A stretch of DNA of 64,000 nt from Bacteroides neonati (GCF_000499785.1 NZ_HG726020.1:647515-711514); one strand, 5' to 3'; shown: positions 35,271 through 44,903, numbered from the stretch's first letter. Translations and numbers: made by a program. The notes: generated from the letters alone by a model not told the origin.

Positions 35271-36017
35271 TCAATCAATTTTGTCGGGCAATAATTCTTC
35301 CTGCACATGGGTCATGCTGCCCCACATGCTATATCGGGCTTCGGGGTTCAATGCTTCTAACTGACGCAGAATACCCTTCATATCACTCCGGCTCGATTGC
35401 GATTCGTATGGACAATTCTTAACCTGCTTCCGGTAGCCTCGATACGCAGCCAGTTCGATCAAATCGCTCTCATGCACCAGACACATGGGGCGAATGATCG
35501 TCATCTCAAACTTATCCATCACCAATTTCGGAGGCATAGTGCTGAATGCTCCCTGATAAGTCATATTCATCAATAAAGTTTCCAAGATATCATCCATGTG
35601 ATGACCTAAGGCTATTTTATTACAACCGTGTTCTTTTGCTACCGCAAAGAGCGCTTTCCGGCGATTCCACGAACAGAGAAAACAGGGTGACTTACGGGTG
35701 TCGGTTGTTGGATCGAAAGAGGTTTTGTAGACAACGAATGGCACACCATACTGTTCGGCATGAGCTTGCAGATAAGCAAGATCACTCTTATAGGGTATAT
35801 TTTCCATCACCACGTGAACGGCTACGACTGAAAAACGAGGTTTAAATATCTGCGAACGCTTCCCCAGCAACTCAATCAGAGCCAAAGAATCTTTTCCACC
35901 CGAAAGACCAATCAGTATCTTATCACCCTCTTCAATCAACCTATAAGATACCACGCCTTTATTGAATCTACGCTCAATACGGCGAATCATTTTTTCTTCT
36001 TCTGTAAACTGTGCCAT
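35271..36017 (-). CDS. ttcA: tRNA 2-thiocytidine biosynthesis protein TtcA
   Basis: 248 residues. The PP-loop ATP-binding SGGKDSLALIELL (about 34-46) activates C32 of certain tRNAs; the CxxC pair in PCFLCSWNRRKALF (about 111-124) and the later VKNCPYESQ Cys are the expected Fe-S ligands; GHHMDDILETLLMNM and RPMCLVHESDLI are further family blocks. Acts in the cytoplasm. First gene of a two-gene minus-strand unit with DUF486. Confidence 0.92.
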   Translation of the reverse strand: MAQFTEEEKMIRRIERRFNKGVVSYRLIEEGDKILIGLSGGKDSLALIELLGKRSQIFKPRFSVVAVHVVMENIPYKSDLAYLQAHAEQYGVPFVVYKTSFDPTTDTRKSPCFLCSWNRRKALFAVAKEHGCNKIALGHHMDDILETLLMNMTYQGAFSTMPPKLVMDKFEMTIIRPMCLVHESDLIELAAYRGYRKQVKNCPYESQSSRSDMKGILRQLEALNPEARYSMWGSMTHVQEELLPDKID

Positions 36018-36115
36018 AATTTAAAAATCGGCTACAAAAGTAAGAGAAAAGAATGATTTAAAGAAGAATTAACATAATAGAATAAGAGAAAAAAGGATAA
36101 TTCCCAATTAATTTG

Positions 36116-36123
36116 TACTTTTG
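36116..36123 (+). promoter_or_regulatory. -7 box for the TPR/NfeD/FloA operon
   Basis: TACTTTTG matches TAnnTTTG, 21-28 bases upstream of the ATG at 36144. It lies in the divergent gap with ttcA. The -33 region is not clear. Confidence 0.45.
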
Positions 36124-36143
36124 AAGTTCACTAAATAAAACGT

Positions 36144-37565
36144 ATGAAGAAAAAATATATCCTCTTCCTCCTTATCAGTTTCTTCACGATAAGCCTTTCG
36201 GCACAAACGCTGGAACAGGCTCGAAACTTATATGCCAATAAAGAATACGAAAAGGCTGCACCCATCTTTGAAAAATATGTCAAATCTCAGCCAACTAATG
36301 GAAATTACAATTTATGGTACGGCGTGTGCTGTCTCGAAACGGGACGTCCTGCTGAAGCAGTGAAATATCTGGAAACAGCTGTAAAAAGACGCGTCGCGAG
36401 CGGGCAGCTTTATCTGGCGCAAGCTTATAACAATGTGTATCGCTACGAGGATGCGATCCAATGCTACGAAGAGTATATTGAAGCACTTAAAAAGAGAAAG
36501 CAACCTACCGAAGAGGCAGAAAAGCTGTTAGACAAGAGCAAAGCCGATTTTAGAATGTTCAAAGGAGTCGAAGAAGTATGTGTCATTGACAGCTTCGTAG
36601 TAGACAAGGCTTCTTTCCTACAGACTTACAAAATCAGCGAAGAGTCGGGTAAGCTCTATACCTTCGATGAATATTTCAAAGTGACCGGCAACCACCCCGG
36701 TACGGTTTACGAAACAGAATTAGGCAATAAGCTGTACTACAGTGAAACGGGAAAAGATGATTTATTGAATATCTTCTCTAAAAACAAACTGATCGACGAA
36801 TGGAGCAAAGGCACCTTATTGCCCGAAAACATCAATGCGACGGGCAACACCAACTATCCCTTCGTATTGACCGATGGTATTACGATCTATTATGCGAGTG
36901 ATGGCGCTGGGTCGATTAGTGGATATGATATTTTCGTTACCCGCTACAACACCAACACCGATACCTATCTGACTCCTGAGAATGTGGGAATGCCTTTTAA
37001 TTCGCCATTCAATGATTATATGTATGTAATCGATGAGTATAATAATCTGGGGTGGTTTGCTTCCGACCGTTATCAGCCTGAAGGAAAGGTATGTGTCTAT
37101 GTCTTCATCCCCAATAGCTCGAAGCGGATATATAATTATGAATCGACTCCACACGAACAGATGGTATCACTGGCACAATTGCGCTCTTTGAAAGATACCT
37201 GGAAAGACAAAACAGAAGTACAAGAAGCCTTGCAACGACTCGAAAGTGCGATCAACCATAAACCGCAAGAACGGCAGGTGTACGACTTTGTTTTTGTGAT
37301 AGACGATCAACGCACGTATCACCAATTAAGCGATTTCCGCTCAAAGCAGGCTCAAGAACAGTTTCAGCAATATCAACGCATGGAGAAAGACTTCAAGCAA
37401 CAGGAAAGTAAACTTGATCAACAACGCCAAGCCTATACAAAGGGCAATAAAGAAGCAAAAGCAAAACTGACTCCCGCTATTCTTGATTTGGAGAAGCGGG
37501 TTCGCCAAATGTCGCTAGAACTCGATGAACAAGCAATCAAGGTGCGCAGCATAGAAAAACAATAA
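36144..37565 (+). CDS. Secreted TPR / PD40-like protein with C-terminal coiled coil
   Basis: 473 residues. Signal peptide ends SLSAQ (residue 21). Three or four TPR units cover about 22-130 (ARNLYANKEYEKAAPIFEKYVKSQP, YNLWYGVCCLETGRPAEAVKYLETAV, LYLAQAYNNVYRYEDAIQCYEEYIEAL). About 190-325 has WD40/PD40-like blades (TDGITIYYASDGAGSISGYDIFVTRYN, YNNLGWFASDRYQPEG). The last about 70 residues are a Gln/Lys-rich coiled coil. Proteins of this shape are envelope scaffolds in Bacteroidota (compare PorW/PorE-type). It precedes nfeD by 13 bp in an operon. Confidence 0.75.
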   Translation: MKKKYILFLLISFFTISLSAQTLEQARNLYANKEYEKAAPIFEKYVKSQPTNGNYNLWYGVCCLETGRPAEAVKYLETAVKRRVASGQLYLAQAYNNVYRYEDAIQCYEEYIEALKKRKQPTEEAEKLLDKSKADFRMFKGVEEVCVIDSFVVDKASFLQTYKISEESGKLYTFDEYFKVTGNHPGTVYETELGNKLYYSETGKDDLLNIFSKNKLIDEWSKGTLLPENINATGNTNYPFVLTDGITIYYASDGAGSISGYDIFVTRYNTNTDTYLTPENVGMPFNSPFNDYMYVIDEYNNLGWFASDRYQPEGKVCVYVFIPNSSKRIYNYESTPHEQMVSLAQLRSLKDTWKDKTEVQEALQRLESAINHKPQERQVYDFVFVIDDQRTYHQLSDFRSKQAQEQFQQYQRMEKDFKQQESKLDQQRQAYTKGNKEAKAKLTPAILDLEKRVRQMSLELDEQAIKVRSIEKQ

Positions 37566-37578
37566 ATCAATATAAACT

Positions 37579-38046
37579 ATGGAGATACTGATTATAATCG
37601 CATTCATTATTGTAGCAGTGGTATTGCTATTGATTGAACTATTTGTGGTTCCCGGCATCAGTTGGGCAGGAATCTCAGCCCTTGCATGTATAGTTTACGC
37701 CAATATCTACGCATTCACACATTTGGGTGCCCTTGGAGGTTTTATCACGATGGCAGTATCGGCTATCACTTGCATTGGTTCGCTTGTGTTATTCATGCGC
37801 TCCAAAACATTGGAACGGCTGGCACTGAAAAAGGACATCACATCGAAGGTAAATAAACAGGCCGAAGAGAGCGTAAAGATTGGTGATAGAGGTTTAACGA
37901 CCACACGCCTGGCATTGATTGGTTACGCCGATATTGAAGGTAAAATTGTAGAGGTGAAATCAATGGACGGCTTCCTCAGCGAGAAAACACCCATTGTGGT
38001 AAGTCGCATCGATGAAGGCACCATTCTTGTAGAGAAACAAAAATAA
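37579..38046 (+). CDS. NfeD-family membrane protein
   Basis: 155 residues: two N-terminal membrane helices (LIIIAFIIVAVVLLLIELFVVPG and GFITMAVSAITCIGSLVLFM) followed by a C-terminal OB-fold (about 100-155: GDRGLTTTRLALIGYADIEGKIVEVKSMDGFL..TPIVVSRIDEGTILVE). The protease half of long NfeD proteins is absent, so this is the short form that pairs with flotillins. The floA gene follows directly. Confidence 0.9.
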   Translation: MEILIIIAFIIVAVVLLLIELFVVPGISWAGISALACIVYANIYAFTHLGALGGFITMAVSAITCIGSLVLFMRSKTLERLALKKDITSKVNKQAEESVKIGDRGLTTTRLALIGYADIEGKIVEVKSMDGFLSEKTPIVVSRIDEGTILVEKQK

Positions 38047-38075
38047 TAATATTCACTTAAATCCAAAAGTAGATT

Positions 38076-39077
38076 ATGAATTTCGACCCTATGTATCTGA
38101 CTATCTTCCTGATAGCAGGAGGAGTTATCTTTCTAGCTCTGTTTTTTCATTATGTGCCGTTTTTCCTTTGGTTATCAGCCAAGGTATCAGGAGTCAACAT
38201 CTCACTGATACAGCTTTTCTTGATGCGTATTCGTAACGTTCCTCCTTACATCATCGCTCCGGCCATGATCGAGGCACACAAAGCCGGTCTGCGCAATATT
38301 ACACGCGATGAACTCGAAGCTCACTTTCTGGCAGGAGGACATGTAGAGAAGGTAGTACATGCATTGGTATCGGCTTCTAAAGCAAACATCGAACTATCCT
38401 TTCAAATGGCTACAGCTATCGACCTTGCCGGACGTGACGTATTTGAAGCTGTACAGATGTCGGTAAACCCGAAAGTAATTGATACTCCACCGGTAACGGC
38501 TGTGGCAAAAGATGGTATTCAATTAATAGCCAAAGCTCGTGTTACCGTTCGCGCCAGTATCAAGCAATTGGTGGGTGGTGCAGGCGAAGACACTATTTTA
38601 GCTCGTGTAGGCGAGGGTATTGTCTCTTCGATCGGTTCATCGATAAGCCATAAGTCGGTACTCGAAAATCCGGATTCAATCTCGAAGCTGGTGCTACGTA
38701 AAGGACTAGATGCCGGAACTGCCTTTGAAATATTATCTATCGATATCGCTGATATTGATATCGGCAAGAACATCGGCGCCGCGTTGCAGATTGATCAGGC
38801 TAATGCCGATAAGAATATTGCGCAGGCCAAAGCCGAAGAACGACGTGCTATGGCAGTAGCTTACGAACAAGAAATGAAAGCCAAGGCGCAAGAGGCTCGC
38901 GCCAATGTAATTCAGGCAGAAGCCGAAGTGCCCAAAGCGATGGCAGAAGCCTTCCGTAGCGGCAACTTGGGCATTATGGATTACTATAAAATGAAAAATA
39001 TTCAGGCAGATACGTCTATGCGTGAAAATATCGCAAAGCCTTCTACCGGAATATCAACTAAACCACTTAGCGAATAA
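38076..39077 (+). CDS. floA: Flotillin-like protein FloA
   Basis: 333 residues. An N-terminal hairpin or helix ([28 protein letters not shown]) anchors the protein; the body has the bacterial flotillin/YqfA sequence: [72 protein letters not shown], then an Ala/Glu-rich coiled coil ([43 protein letters not shown]). It organises membrane microdomains together with NfeD. Confidence 0.93.
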   Translation: MNFDPMYLTIFLIAGGVIFLALFFHYVPFFLWLSAKVSGVNISLIQLFLMRIRNVPPYIIAPAMIEAHKAGLRNITRDELEAHFLAGGHVEKVVHALVSASKANIELSFQMATAIDLAGRDVFEAVQMSVNPKVIDTPPVTAVAKDGIQLIAKARVTVRASIKQLVGGAGEDTILARVGEGIVSSIGSSISHKSVLENPDSISKLVLRKGLDAGTAFEILSIDIADIDIGKNIGAALQIDQANADKNIAQAKAEERRAMAVAYEQEMKAKAQEARANVIQAEAEVPKAMAEAFRSGNLGIMDYYKMKNIQADTSMRENIAKPSTGISTKPLSE

Positions 39078-39081
39078 ATGT

Positions 39082-39960
39082 ATGAAAAAAAAGTTTCCTT
39101 CATCAGAGCTTATCATTAACGAAGATGGCTCTGTATTCCATTTGCACGTAAAGCCCGAGCAATTGGCAGACAAAGTAATATTAGTAGGCGACCCAGGACG
39201 GGTGGCATTGGTTGCTTCGCATTTCGAAACCAAAGAGTGCGAAATAGAAAGCCGTGAGTTTAAAACAGTTACCGGCACATATAAAGGCAAACGTATCACA
39301 GTTGTATCAACAGGTATCGGGTGTGATAACATCGATATTGTGGTAAATGAGCTTGATGCCCTAGCCAATATCGACTTTAATACACGCGAAGAAAAAACAA
39401 CTCTTCGCTCACTTGAATTAGTGCGTATCGGTACATGTGGTGGTTTGCAAGTCAACACACCGGTTGGTACGTTTGTCTGCTCACAAAAGTCAATTGGCTT
39501 TGATGGGCTACTTAATTTCTATGCCGGACGCAACGCAGTCTGCGACTTGGCTTTTGAACGGGCATTTCTCAATCATATGGGATGGTCGGGCAATATGTGT
39601 GCACCGGCTCCTTATGTGATTGATGCCGACGAAGCCCTGATTAATCGCATTGCTCAAAACGACATGGTTCGCGGTGTAACCATTGCTGCCGGTGGCTTCT
39701 TTGGTCCGCAAGGACGTGAACTGCGCGTTCCTCTTGCCGATCCAAAACAAAATGACAAAATAGAGTCGTTCGAATATAACGGATATAAAATAACCAATTT
39801 CGAGATGGAGAGCTCAGCGCTCGCCGGATTGGGCAAGTTGATGGGCCATAAAGCGATGACTGTTTGTATGGTTATTGCTAACCGATTGATCAAAGAAGCC
39901 AATACCGGTTATAAAAACTCGATTGATACGCTTATTAAAACCGTACTCGACCGTATCTAA
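39082..39960 (+). CDS. Nucleoside phosphorylase (uridine phosphorylase-like)
   Basis: 292 residues from MKKKFPSSEL; an upstream in-frame ATG at 39022 is inside floA and rejected. PNP/UDP superfamily marks: VILVGDPGRVALVASHF (about 31-47), VVSTGIGCDNIDIVVNEL (about 74-91), ELVRIGTCGGLQ (about 113-124) and the ribose-binding FEMESSALAGLG near 238. It cleaves nucleosides to base and sugar-1-phosphate in the cytoplasm. Stop codon overlaps the next ATG by one base. Confidence 0.85.
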   Translation: MKKKFPSSELIINEDGSVFHLHVKPEQLADKVILVGDPGRVALVASHFETKECEIESREFKTVTGTYKGKRITVVSTGIGCDNIDIVVNELDALANIDFNTREEKTTLRSLELVRIGTCGGLQVNTPVGTFVCSQKSIGFDGLLNFYAGRNAVCDLAFERAFLNHMGWSGNMCAPAPYVIDADEALINRIAQNDMVRGVTIAAGGFFGPQGRELRVPLADPKQNDKIESFEYNGYKITNFEMESSALAGLGKLMGHKAMTVCMVIANRLIKEANTGYKNSIDTLIKTVLDRI

Positions 39961-40484
39961 TGAATACCTTCACCGCCATCGACTTTGAAACAGCTACAGG
40001 TGCTATGGAAAGCGCCTGTGCTGTAGGCATTGTTACGTTAACCAACGGAGTGATTACAGATGAGTATTATAGTCTCATTCAACCACCCGAGAATGAGTAT
40101 TGGCGATCGAATATACTGATACATGGAATTACCCCGGCTATGACCGAATCATTGCCGGGATTTCATGCTATATATCCGGAAGTACGAAAACGGCTACAAG
40201 GACGTTTGGTAATTGCGCACAACGAACAATTCGATCGCAATGTACTGAAACGTACCATGAGTATGTACGGGCTTGATTACGAGGAATTACTCCTCCCCGA
40301 TCGTTGGGAATGCACGTGTCGTATTTATCGTTCGCTTGGCTATAAGCCAGCCAATCTCAATGCTTGTTGCGAACGAGAAGGCATCGAGCTCAAGCATCAC
40401 GAAGCTCTTTCGGATGCACGCGCATGTGCACTACTCTATCAAAATTTTCTTGATTATCATCGCCCGGTCAATACCCTATGGTAA
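39960..40484 (+). CDS. DEDDh 3'-5' exonuclease (DnaQ-like)
   Basis: 174 residues of an RNase T/DnaQ fold. The metal and catalytic residues are visible: AIDFETA (Asp8, Glu10), AHNEQFD (Asp near 85), and HHEALSDARA (His near 148 and Asp near 153). IHGITPAMTESLPGF fits the domain. It could be the epsilon-like proofreading or DNA-repair exonuclease found as a stand-alone protein in Bacteroidota. The end overlaps the convergent oxidoreductase gene by 17 bp. Confidence 0.88.
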   Translation: MNTFTAIDFETATGAMESACAVGIVTLTNGVITDEYYSLIQPPENEYWRSNILIHGITPAMTESLPGFHAIYPEVRKRLQGRLVIAHNEQFDRNVLKRTMSMYGLDYEELLLPDRWECTCRIYRSLGYKPANLNACCEREGIELKHHEALSDARACALLYQNFLDYHRPVNTLW

Positions 40485-41118
40485 AGCGTTCATAATGATG
40501 GGCAGGCTTTTCCAGCTCATTAATCATCGCCAAGGCGTAGTCTTCAACAGAAATATGGCTATTCCCAGTCACATCCGTAATCATATCGTCTTTTCCCAAA
40601 CGATATCTACCACTGCGCACACCGTGAGATAAATCAGCAGCAGGCGAAAAGAAAACCCAGTCCACTTCTTTCTCTTTACGCAAAAAATTCAAATAAAATT
40701 CAGATAAGGCTTGCACTCCAGGCATAATAGCATCAGGTACTTCGCCCGAATCGACTAAACGAACACCCGGAGCTATAAACAAAGATCCGGCACCACCTAC
40801 CATTAAGAATCGGTTAACACCTGCCTTCTTTATCCCATCGATGATGGTCAGATATCCTCCAAGTGTCTCTTCATAAATGTTTGGATTCGACCAACCCGGA
40901 TTAAAAGCACTGATAACCGTATCAAATCCTTTGCAAACCTCGTAGACCTGATCCACTGATGAAACATCGGCTTTGACTACCTTCAAACGTTCATCAACTC
41001 TCTTTATTTTTTCGGGATGACGAACAACTGCCGTCACATAAAATTCTCGGTTTAGTGCCTCATTCAAAATAGCTGACCCAACAAAACCACTAGCTCCTAT
41101 TAATACGACCTTTTTCAT
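40468..41118 (-). CDS. NAD(P)-binding atypical SDR family protein
   Basis: 216 residues with an N-terminal Rossmann motif GASGFVGSAIL (8-18) and VVRHPEKI where an NADP phosphate is usually contacted. The sequence follows the NAD(P)H-binding YwnB/BVR-B-like group (KADVSSVDQVYEVCKGFDTVISAFNP, RFLMVGGAGSLF). The classical SDR YxxxK is not apparent, so function may be regulatory or reductase. Promoter region is shared divergently with mnmE. Confidence 0.8.
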   Translation of the reverse strand: MKKVVLIGASGFVGSAILNEALNREFYVTAVVRHPEKIKRVDERLKVVKADVSSVDQVYEVCKGFDTVISAFNPGWSNPNIYEETLGGYLTIIDGIKKAGVNRFLMVGGAGSLFIAPGVRLVDSGEVPDAIMPGVQALSEFYLNFLRKEKEVDWVFFSPAADLSHGVRSGRYRLGKDDMITDVTGNSHISVEDYALAMINELEKPAHHYERFTIGY

Positions 41119-41268
41119 GCTGTAATCTTCTTTAAGCGTTTCTATAATTTCGATATCAATAGAAATAACACCTCATACGCAGAATTGTTGTTACCCTCAA
41201 ATAGGCTTTATCCTAAGAATAACTTAGCCTTCATTTCTCTTTTTAAGCAGAGATTTTCTATCTTTGCC

Positions 41269-41279
41269 TTTCAAATCAA
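41269..41279 (+). promoter_or_regulatory. -7 box for mnmE
   Basis: TATCTTTGCCT contains a perfect TAnnTTTG. It ends 10 bases before the preferred ATG at 41290 and supports that start over the in-frame ATG at 41185. Confidence 0.55.
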
Positions 41280-41289
41280 AACTGAGAAG

Positions 41290-42696
41290 ATGAATCAAGA
41301 CACCATTTGCGCCATAGCCACCGCCCAGGGTGGAGCCATCGGTACTATACGTATTTCAGGCTCCAAAGCCATTGAGATTGCTAACCGTATTTTTGTACCG
41401 GCTCGTTCAGGCAAACAACTGAGCGATCAAAAAGCCTACACCCTCACCTTTGGTCGCATTTACGACGGAGCAGAGATAGTAGACGAAGTGCTTGTTAGTC
41501 TATTTCGCTCACCTCACTCCTATACAGGTGAAGATAGTGTCGAAATAGCTTGTCATGGTTCCAGCTACATCCTCCAGCAGGTAATGCAATTGCTTATTCG
41601 CAATGGCTGTCGCATGGCACAACCGGGCGAGTATACCCAAAGAGCTTTTCTCAATGGAAAGATGGATCTTAGCCAAGCCGAAGCAGTAGCCGACCTGATT
41701 GCCTCTTCCTCAGCAGCAACTCATCGATTAGCCATGAGCCAAATGCGTGGTGGATTCAGTAAAAAACTGACGGATTTACGTACCAAACTGCTCAACTTCA
41801 CCTCTATGATTGAGTTAGAACTTGACTTTAGCGAAGAGGATGTTGAGTTTGCCGACCGCGAGGCTCTCCGTCAGTTGGCCAATGGTATCGAAAACGTTAT
41901 ATCTCGCTTGGTACAATCGTTCAGCATAGGCAACGCCATCAAGAATGGTGTACCTGTTGCAATTATTGGCGAAACCAATGCCGGAAAATCAACTTTGCTC
42001 AATGTATTGCTTAATGAAGAGAAAGCCATTGTCAGTGATATCCATGGCACCACACGCGATGTTATTGAAGATACAGTCAATATTGGCGGTGTAACCTTCC
42101 GTTTTATTGATACTGCCGGCATTCGCGAAACCGATGATACCATTGAAACATTAGGTATCGAACGTACTTTCCAAAAATTGGATCAGGCCGAAATAGTAAT
42201 TTGGATGCTCGATGCCGTTGATGGAACTTCGCAAATTTCCCAATTATCAGATAAAATTCTTCCGCGTTGCGAAGATAAACACCTTTTATTGGTATTCAAT
42301 AAAGCCGATTTGGTAACACCAAGCGAACAAGTTCTCCCCTCACCGCTATTTCCCAATTTCCCGCATTTCCCCGAAGACCGTGTGAATGCCATCTTCATAT
42401 CGGCCAAACAACGGCAACATACCGAAGACTTACAACAACTGTTGGTTAACGCAGCTCACCTGCCAACCGTTACTCAAAATGATGTGATTGTTACTAATGT
42501 CCGCCATTACGAAGCACTGACCCATGCCCTTCAGGCCATTCAACGTGTTCAAGAAGGTCTTGCAGTAAATATCTCTGGAGATTTCCTCTCTCAGGATATT
42601 CGGGAGTGTATTTTTCATATTTCTGATATTGCAGGAGAAGTTACAAATGACATGGTTCTACAGAATATATTTTTGCATTTTTGCATCGGCAAGTGA
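41290..42696 (+). CDS. mnmE: tRNA modification GTPase MnmE (TrmE)
   Basis: 468 residues. With MnmG this GTPase installs the 5-carboxymethylaminomethyl group on U34 of tRNAs. N-terminal tetrahydrofolate-binding domain (DTICAIATAQGGAIGTIRISG), helical domain, and an inserted G domain: G1 GETNAGKSTLLN (about 225-236), G2 GTTRD, G3 DTAGI, G4 NKAD. The C-terminus ends in the invariant FCIGK with the catalytic Cys. The last about 130 bases use AT-rich codons like the adjoining integrated element, which suggests that insertion occurred in the 3' end of the gene and restored it. Confidence 0.95.
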   Translation: MNQDTICAIATAQGGAIGTIRISGSKAIEIANRIFVPARSGKQLSDQKAYTLTFGRIYDGAEIVDEVLVSLFRSPHSYTGEDSVEIACHGSSYILQQVMQLLIRNGCRMAQPGEYTQRAFLNGKMDLSQAEAVADLIASSSAATHRLAMSQMRGGFSKKLTDLRTKLLNFTSMIELELDFSEEDVEFADREALRQLANGIENVISRLVQSFSIGNAIKNGVPVAIIGETNAGKSTLLNVLLNEEKAIVSDIHGTTRDVIEDTVNIGGVTFRFIDTAGIRETDDTIETLGIERTFQKLDQAEIVIWMLDAVDGTSQISQLSDKILPRCEDKHLLLVFNKADLVTPSEQVLPSPLFPNFPHFPEDRVNAIFISAKQRQHTEDLQQLLVNAAHLPTVTQNDVIVTNVRHYEALTHALQAIQRVQEGLAVNISGDFLSQDIRECIFHISDIAGEVTNDMVLQNIFLHFCIGK

Positions 42697-42726
42697 AGCC
42701 CAATTTTCACAATGAAAATAAGAACC

Positions 42727-42804
42727 AAAAATAAGACAAGAATAGGATAATAAACAGCTTTAGATACAGCATATTAGCATACATTACTATTCTTTCTTAT
42801 TTTT
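42727..42804. repeat. Imperfect inverted repeat between mnmE and the integrase
   Basis: AAAAATAAGACAAGAATAG (42727-42745) pairs with CTATTCTTTCTTATTTTT (42787-42804) with one unpaired base. It lies in the 174-bp gap between mnmE and the integrase, where attL and the binding sites of integrase or excisionase are expected. Confidence 0.45.
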
Positions 42805-42842
42805 CATTCAATTTCTTTTTCATATCCGATTTTTATCCTATT

Positions 42843-42862
42843 TTTGTCACTAGTTTGTCACT
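42843..42862. repeat. Tandem arm-type repeat, left end of element
   Basis: TTTGTCACT occurs at 42843-42851 and 42854-42862, an 11-bp period, immediately before the integrase start. The 18-base stretch from 42842 matches 50561-50578 at the opposite end at 16/18. Paired direct repeats at both ends are what integrase N-terminal arm-binding sites look like. Confidence 0.6.
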
Positions 42863-42870
42863 CTTGAATA

Positions 42871-44076
42871 ATGAGAGACAAAAAACTGTCACCCAGAGAC
42901 AAAAAAATCAGCGATATGAAAACAAATAAATCTAAAATTCAAAAGGAACCCGTTAAGCTCAGAGAAAAGGATCTTACTAATGGGAACAAAAGTCTTTACC
43001 TGGACATTTACAGAGATGGTAAAAGAGTGAGAGAGTTTCTAAAGCTCTATTTGATTAAAGCTACTACTCCAGTAGAGAAAGAGCAAAACAAACAAACATT
43101 AGCAACCGCCCAGGCTATTAAAGCCAAAAGACAGATTGAGATCCAAAACGGAGAATATGGTTTTGCCAGCCATTTTAAGTTAAACACACCTTTCCTGGAA
43201 TACTATAGAAAGCTCTGTGAGGATAGACATGGTAATCCTGAAAGTAGAGGGAACTGGGGCAACTGGTATAGCTGTTTACAGCACCTACAAAGATACTGTG
43301 ATGAAAAAACCACTTTCAAAGATATTACTCCTGATTGGATTGAGGGCTTTAAGGATTTCCTGGACAATGTAGAAAAAGATGCTTATAAAAGAAGAAATAA
43401 TTCTTTGACAGAGGGTAAACCACTGTCTCAAAATTCAAAAGTTTCATATTTCAATAAGCTAAGAGCCTGTATAAACCAGGCGTTTGAGGATCGTATCATC
43501 CCCATCAATCCACTAAGAGGCATTGATGGGTTTAAACAAGATGAAACAGAACGAGTATATTTAACCACTGATGAAATTCAGAAATTAGGTCAAGCTGAAT
43601 GCAGATACCCAGTTTTAAAGCGTGCTTTTCTTTTTAGCTGCCTTACAGGTCTTAGAAAAAGTGATATAGAAAAACTTACCTGGAAAGATGTGCAGAAGTT
43701 TGATAAATATACTCGTATCATATTCAAACAGAAAAAAACTGGAGGTCAGGAATATTTAGATATTAATTCCCAGGCAGATCACTTTTTAGGGGAAAGAGGG
43801 AATAATGAAGATCGTGTGTTTGCTGGATTCCACTATTCTGCCCAACTTTTATTAGAGCTAAAACGCTGGTGTATGGATGCTGGGATAACCAAAGCAGTCA
43901 CATTCCACAGTGGTAGGCATACATTTGCTGTAATGATGATTACACAGGAAGTAGATATATACACAGTGTCAAAGTTGTTGGGACATAAAGAGATTTCCAC
44001 TACTCAGATATATGCAAAGGTTATAGATAAGAAAAAACAGGAGGCTGTGGAAAAAATTCCAGAATTCAAATTTTAA
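42871..44076 (+). CDS. Tyrosine recombinase (integrase) of the element
   Basis: 401 residues. The N-terminal region (about 25-110) is an arm-binding domain (KSLYLDIYRDGKRVREFLKLYL) of the type found in Bacteroidota phage and transposon integrases; a SAM-like core-binding domain follows (FLEYYRKLCEDRHG..WIEGFKDFLDNV). The catalytic domain has every expected residue: Arg in LTGLRKSDIEKL, His and Arg in FHSGRHTFAVMM, His in LLGHKEISTT and the nucleophile Tyr in QIYAKV. An alternative start at 42916 would remove 15 residues. It lies next to mnmE and presumably integrates and excises the element. Confidence 0.93.
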   Translation: MRDKKLSPRDKKISDMKTNKSKIQKEPVKLREKDLTNGNKSLYLDIYRDGKRVREFLKLYLIKATTPVEKEQNKQTLATAQAIKAKRQIEIQNGEYGFASHFKLNTPFLEYYRKLCEDRHGNPESRGNWGNWYSCLQHLQRYCDEKTTFKDITPDWIEGFKDFLDNVEKDAYKRRNNSLTEGKPLSQNSKVSYFNKLRACINQAFEDRIIPINPLRGIDGFKQDETERVYLTTDEIQKLGQAECRYPVLKRAFLFSCLTGLRKSDIEKLTWKDVQKFDKYTRIIFKQKKTGGQEYLDINSQADHFLGERGNNEDRVFAGFHYSAQLLLELKRWCMDAGITKAVTFHSGRHTFAVMMITQEVDIYTVSKLLGHKEISTTQIYAKVIDKKKQEAVEKIPEFKF

Positions 44077-44080
44077 GTTT

Positions 44081-44788
44081 ATGAATTACTCAAATACAAT
44101 ATCTGCATTAAAAAAGGATCTGATTGAAATAAAAAGTAGATTGAATCATATAGATCTTAATCTGTTTTTGAATGATCCTGATTGCACCTTTGGAACAAAA
44201 CCGTATTACAGTAGCATTTACTATCTTAATATAAAACCAGACGAGGCTCATAATTATATTGAAAGAATGCAGCGCATCTCTGAAAGTATAAAGCTCATCA
44301 CTGATAAATTAGGGTTGGAATATTTACTTAGTGAAGTCTTTCAAATTAAAGAACTCGCAAAAATATCAGATGAAACATTTCATTATTCCTTTTTCTTTGA
44401 TTTGTACTCTTTAGCTTGTAAAGTTGAGGTATATATTGAGAAACAAATTAAAATTCCAAATTTACAGCAAGAAGATCCTATTCTAAGTAAAGATCAATAC
44501 AACCAATTAAAAGCAAATTTCATATCTGGCATGGATTATAGCACGCTTACTCATGTTATGAAATATAAACAGCTACCAATAGGAGAAACTAAAGGAGAAT
44601 GGAAGAGTAAACCCGTAGAGGCTTACAGGTTTGCAAATCGTTTCAATATCAAATGTTCTGAATTTAATAAATGTTTCTGTTTCACAAAGGCTGATAGAAA
44701 ATTAAGATATAACGATAAGCCAGGTGTAGATCAACCAGACACTGGAGCCATAGATAATGTTTTTTACAACAAAAAAGCGACCATGTAA
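44081..44788 (+). CDS. Unknown protein downstream of the integrase
   Basis: 235 residues, not recognised. It is soluble and mostly helical by composition: two long helical stretches (ISALKKDLIEIKSRLNHID, IERMQRISESIKLITDKLG), a middle rich in Phe/Tyr, and a Lys-rich C-terminus (about 165-225) that could bind DNA (EAYRFANRFNIKCSEFNKCF). It starts 4 bases after the integrase stop, so the two are co-transcribed; a link to excision or regulation is guessed from position only. It ends before a strong hairpin. Confidence 0.7.
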   Translation: MNYSNTISALKKDLIEIKSRLNHIDLNLFLNDPDCTFGTKPYYSSIYYLNIKPDEAHNYIERMQRISESIKLITDKLGLEYLLSEVFQIKELAKISDETFHYSFFFDLYSLACKVEVYIEKQIKIPNLQQEDPILSKDQYNQLKANFISGMDYSTLTHVMKYKQLPIGETKGEWKSKPVEAYRFANRFNIKCSEFNKCFCFTKADRKLRYNDKPGVDQPDTGAIDNVFYNKKATM

Positions 44789-44817
44789 ACATCTTACTCT
44801 ACAACCAATTACATCAT

Positions 44818-44863
44818 AAAGCGACTTAAAAAGCGACCAAAAGCGACCTTTTTAAGTCGCTTT
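44818..44863. terminator. Strong bidirectional hairpin after the integrase operon
   Basis: Perfect 15-bp arms AAAGCGACTTAAAAA (44818-44832) and TTTTTAAGTCGCTTT (44849-44863), followed by more T. The 16-base loop holds two GCGACC copies, and another AAAGCGACC closes the preceding gene at 44774, so the octamer AAAGCGAC recurs four times in 75 bases. It separates the integrase unit from the downstream module. Confidence 0.75.
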
Positions 44864-44903
44864 TTCCTTTGATTATCAGAACTTTACATTAGCTTCTTTA
44901 CTT

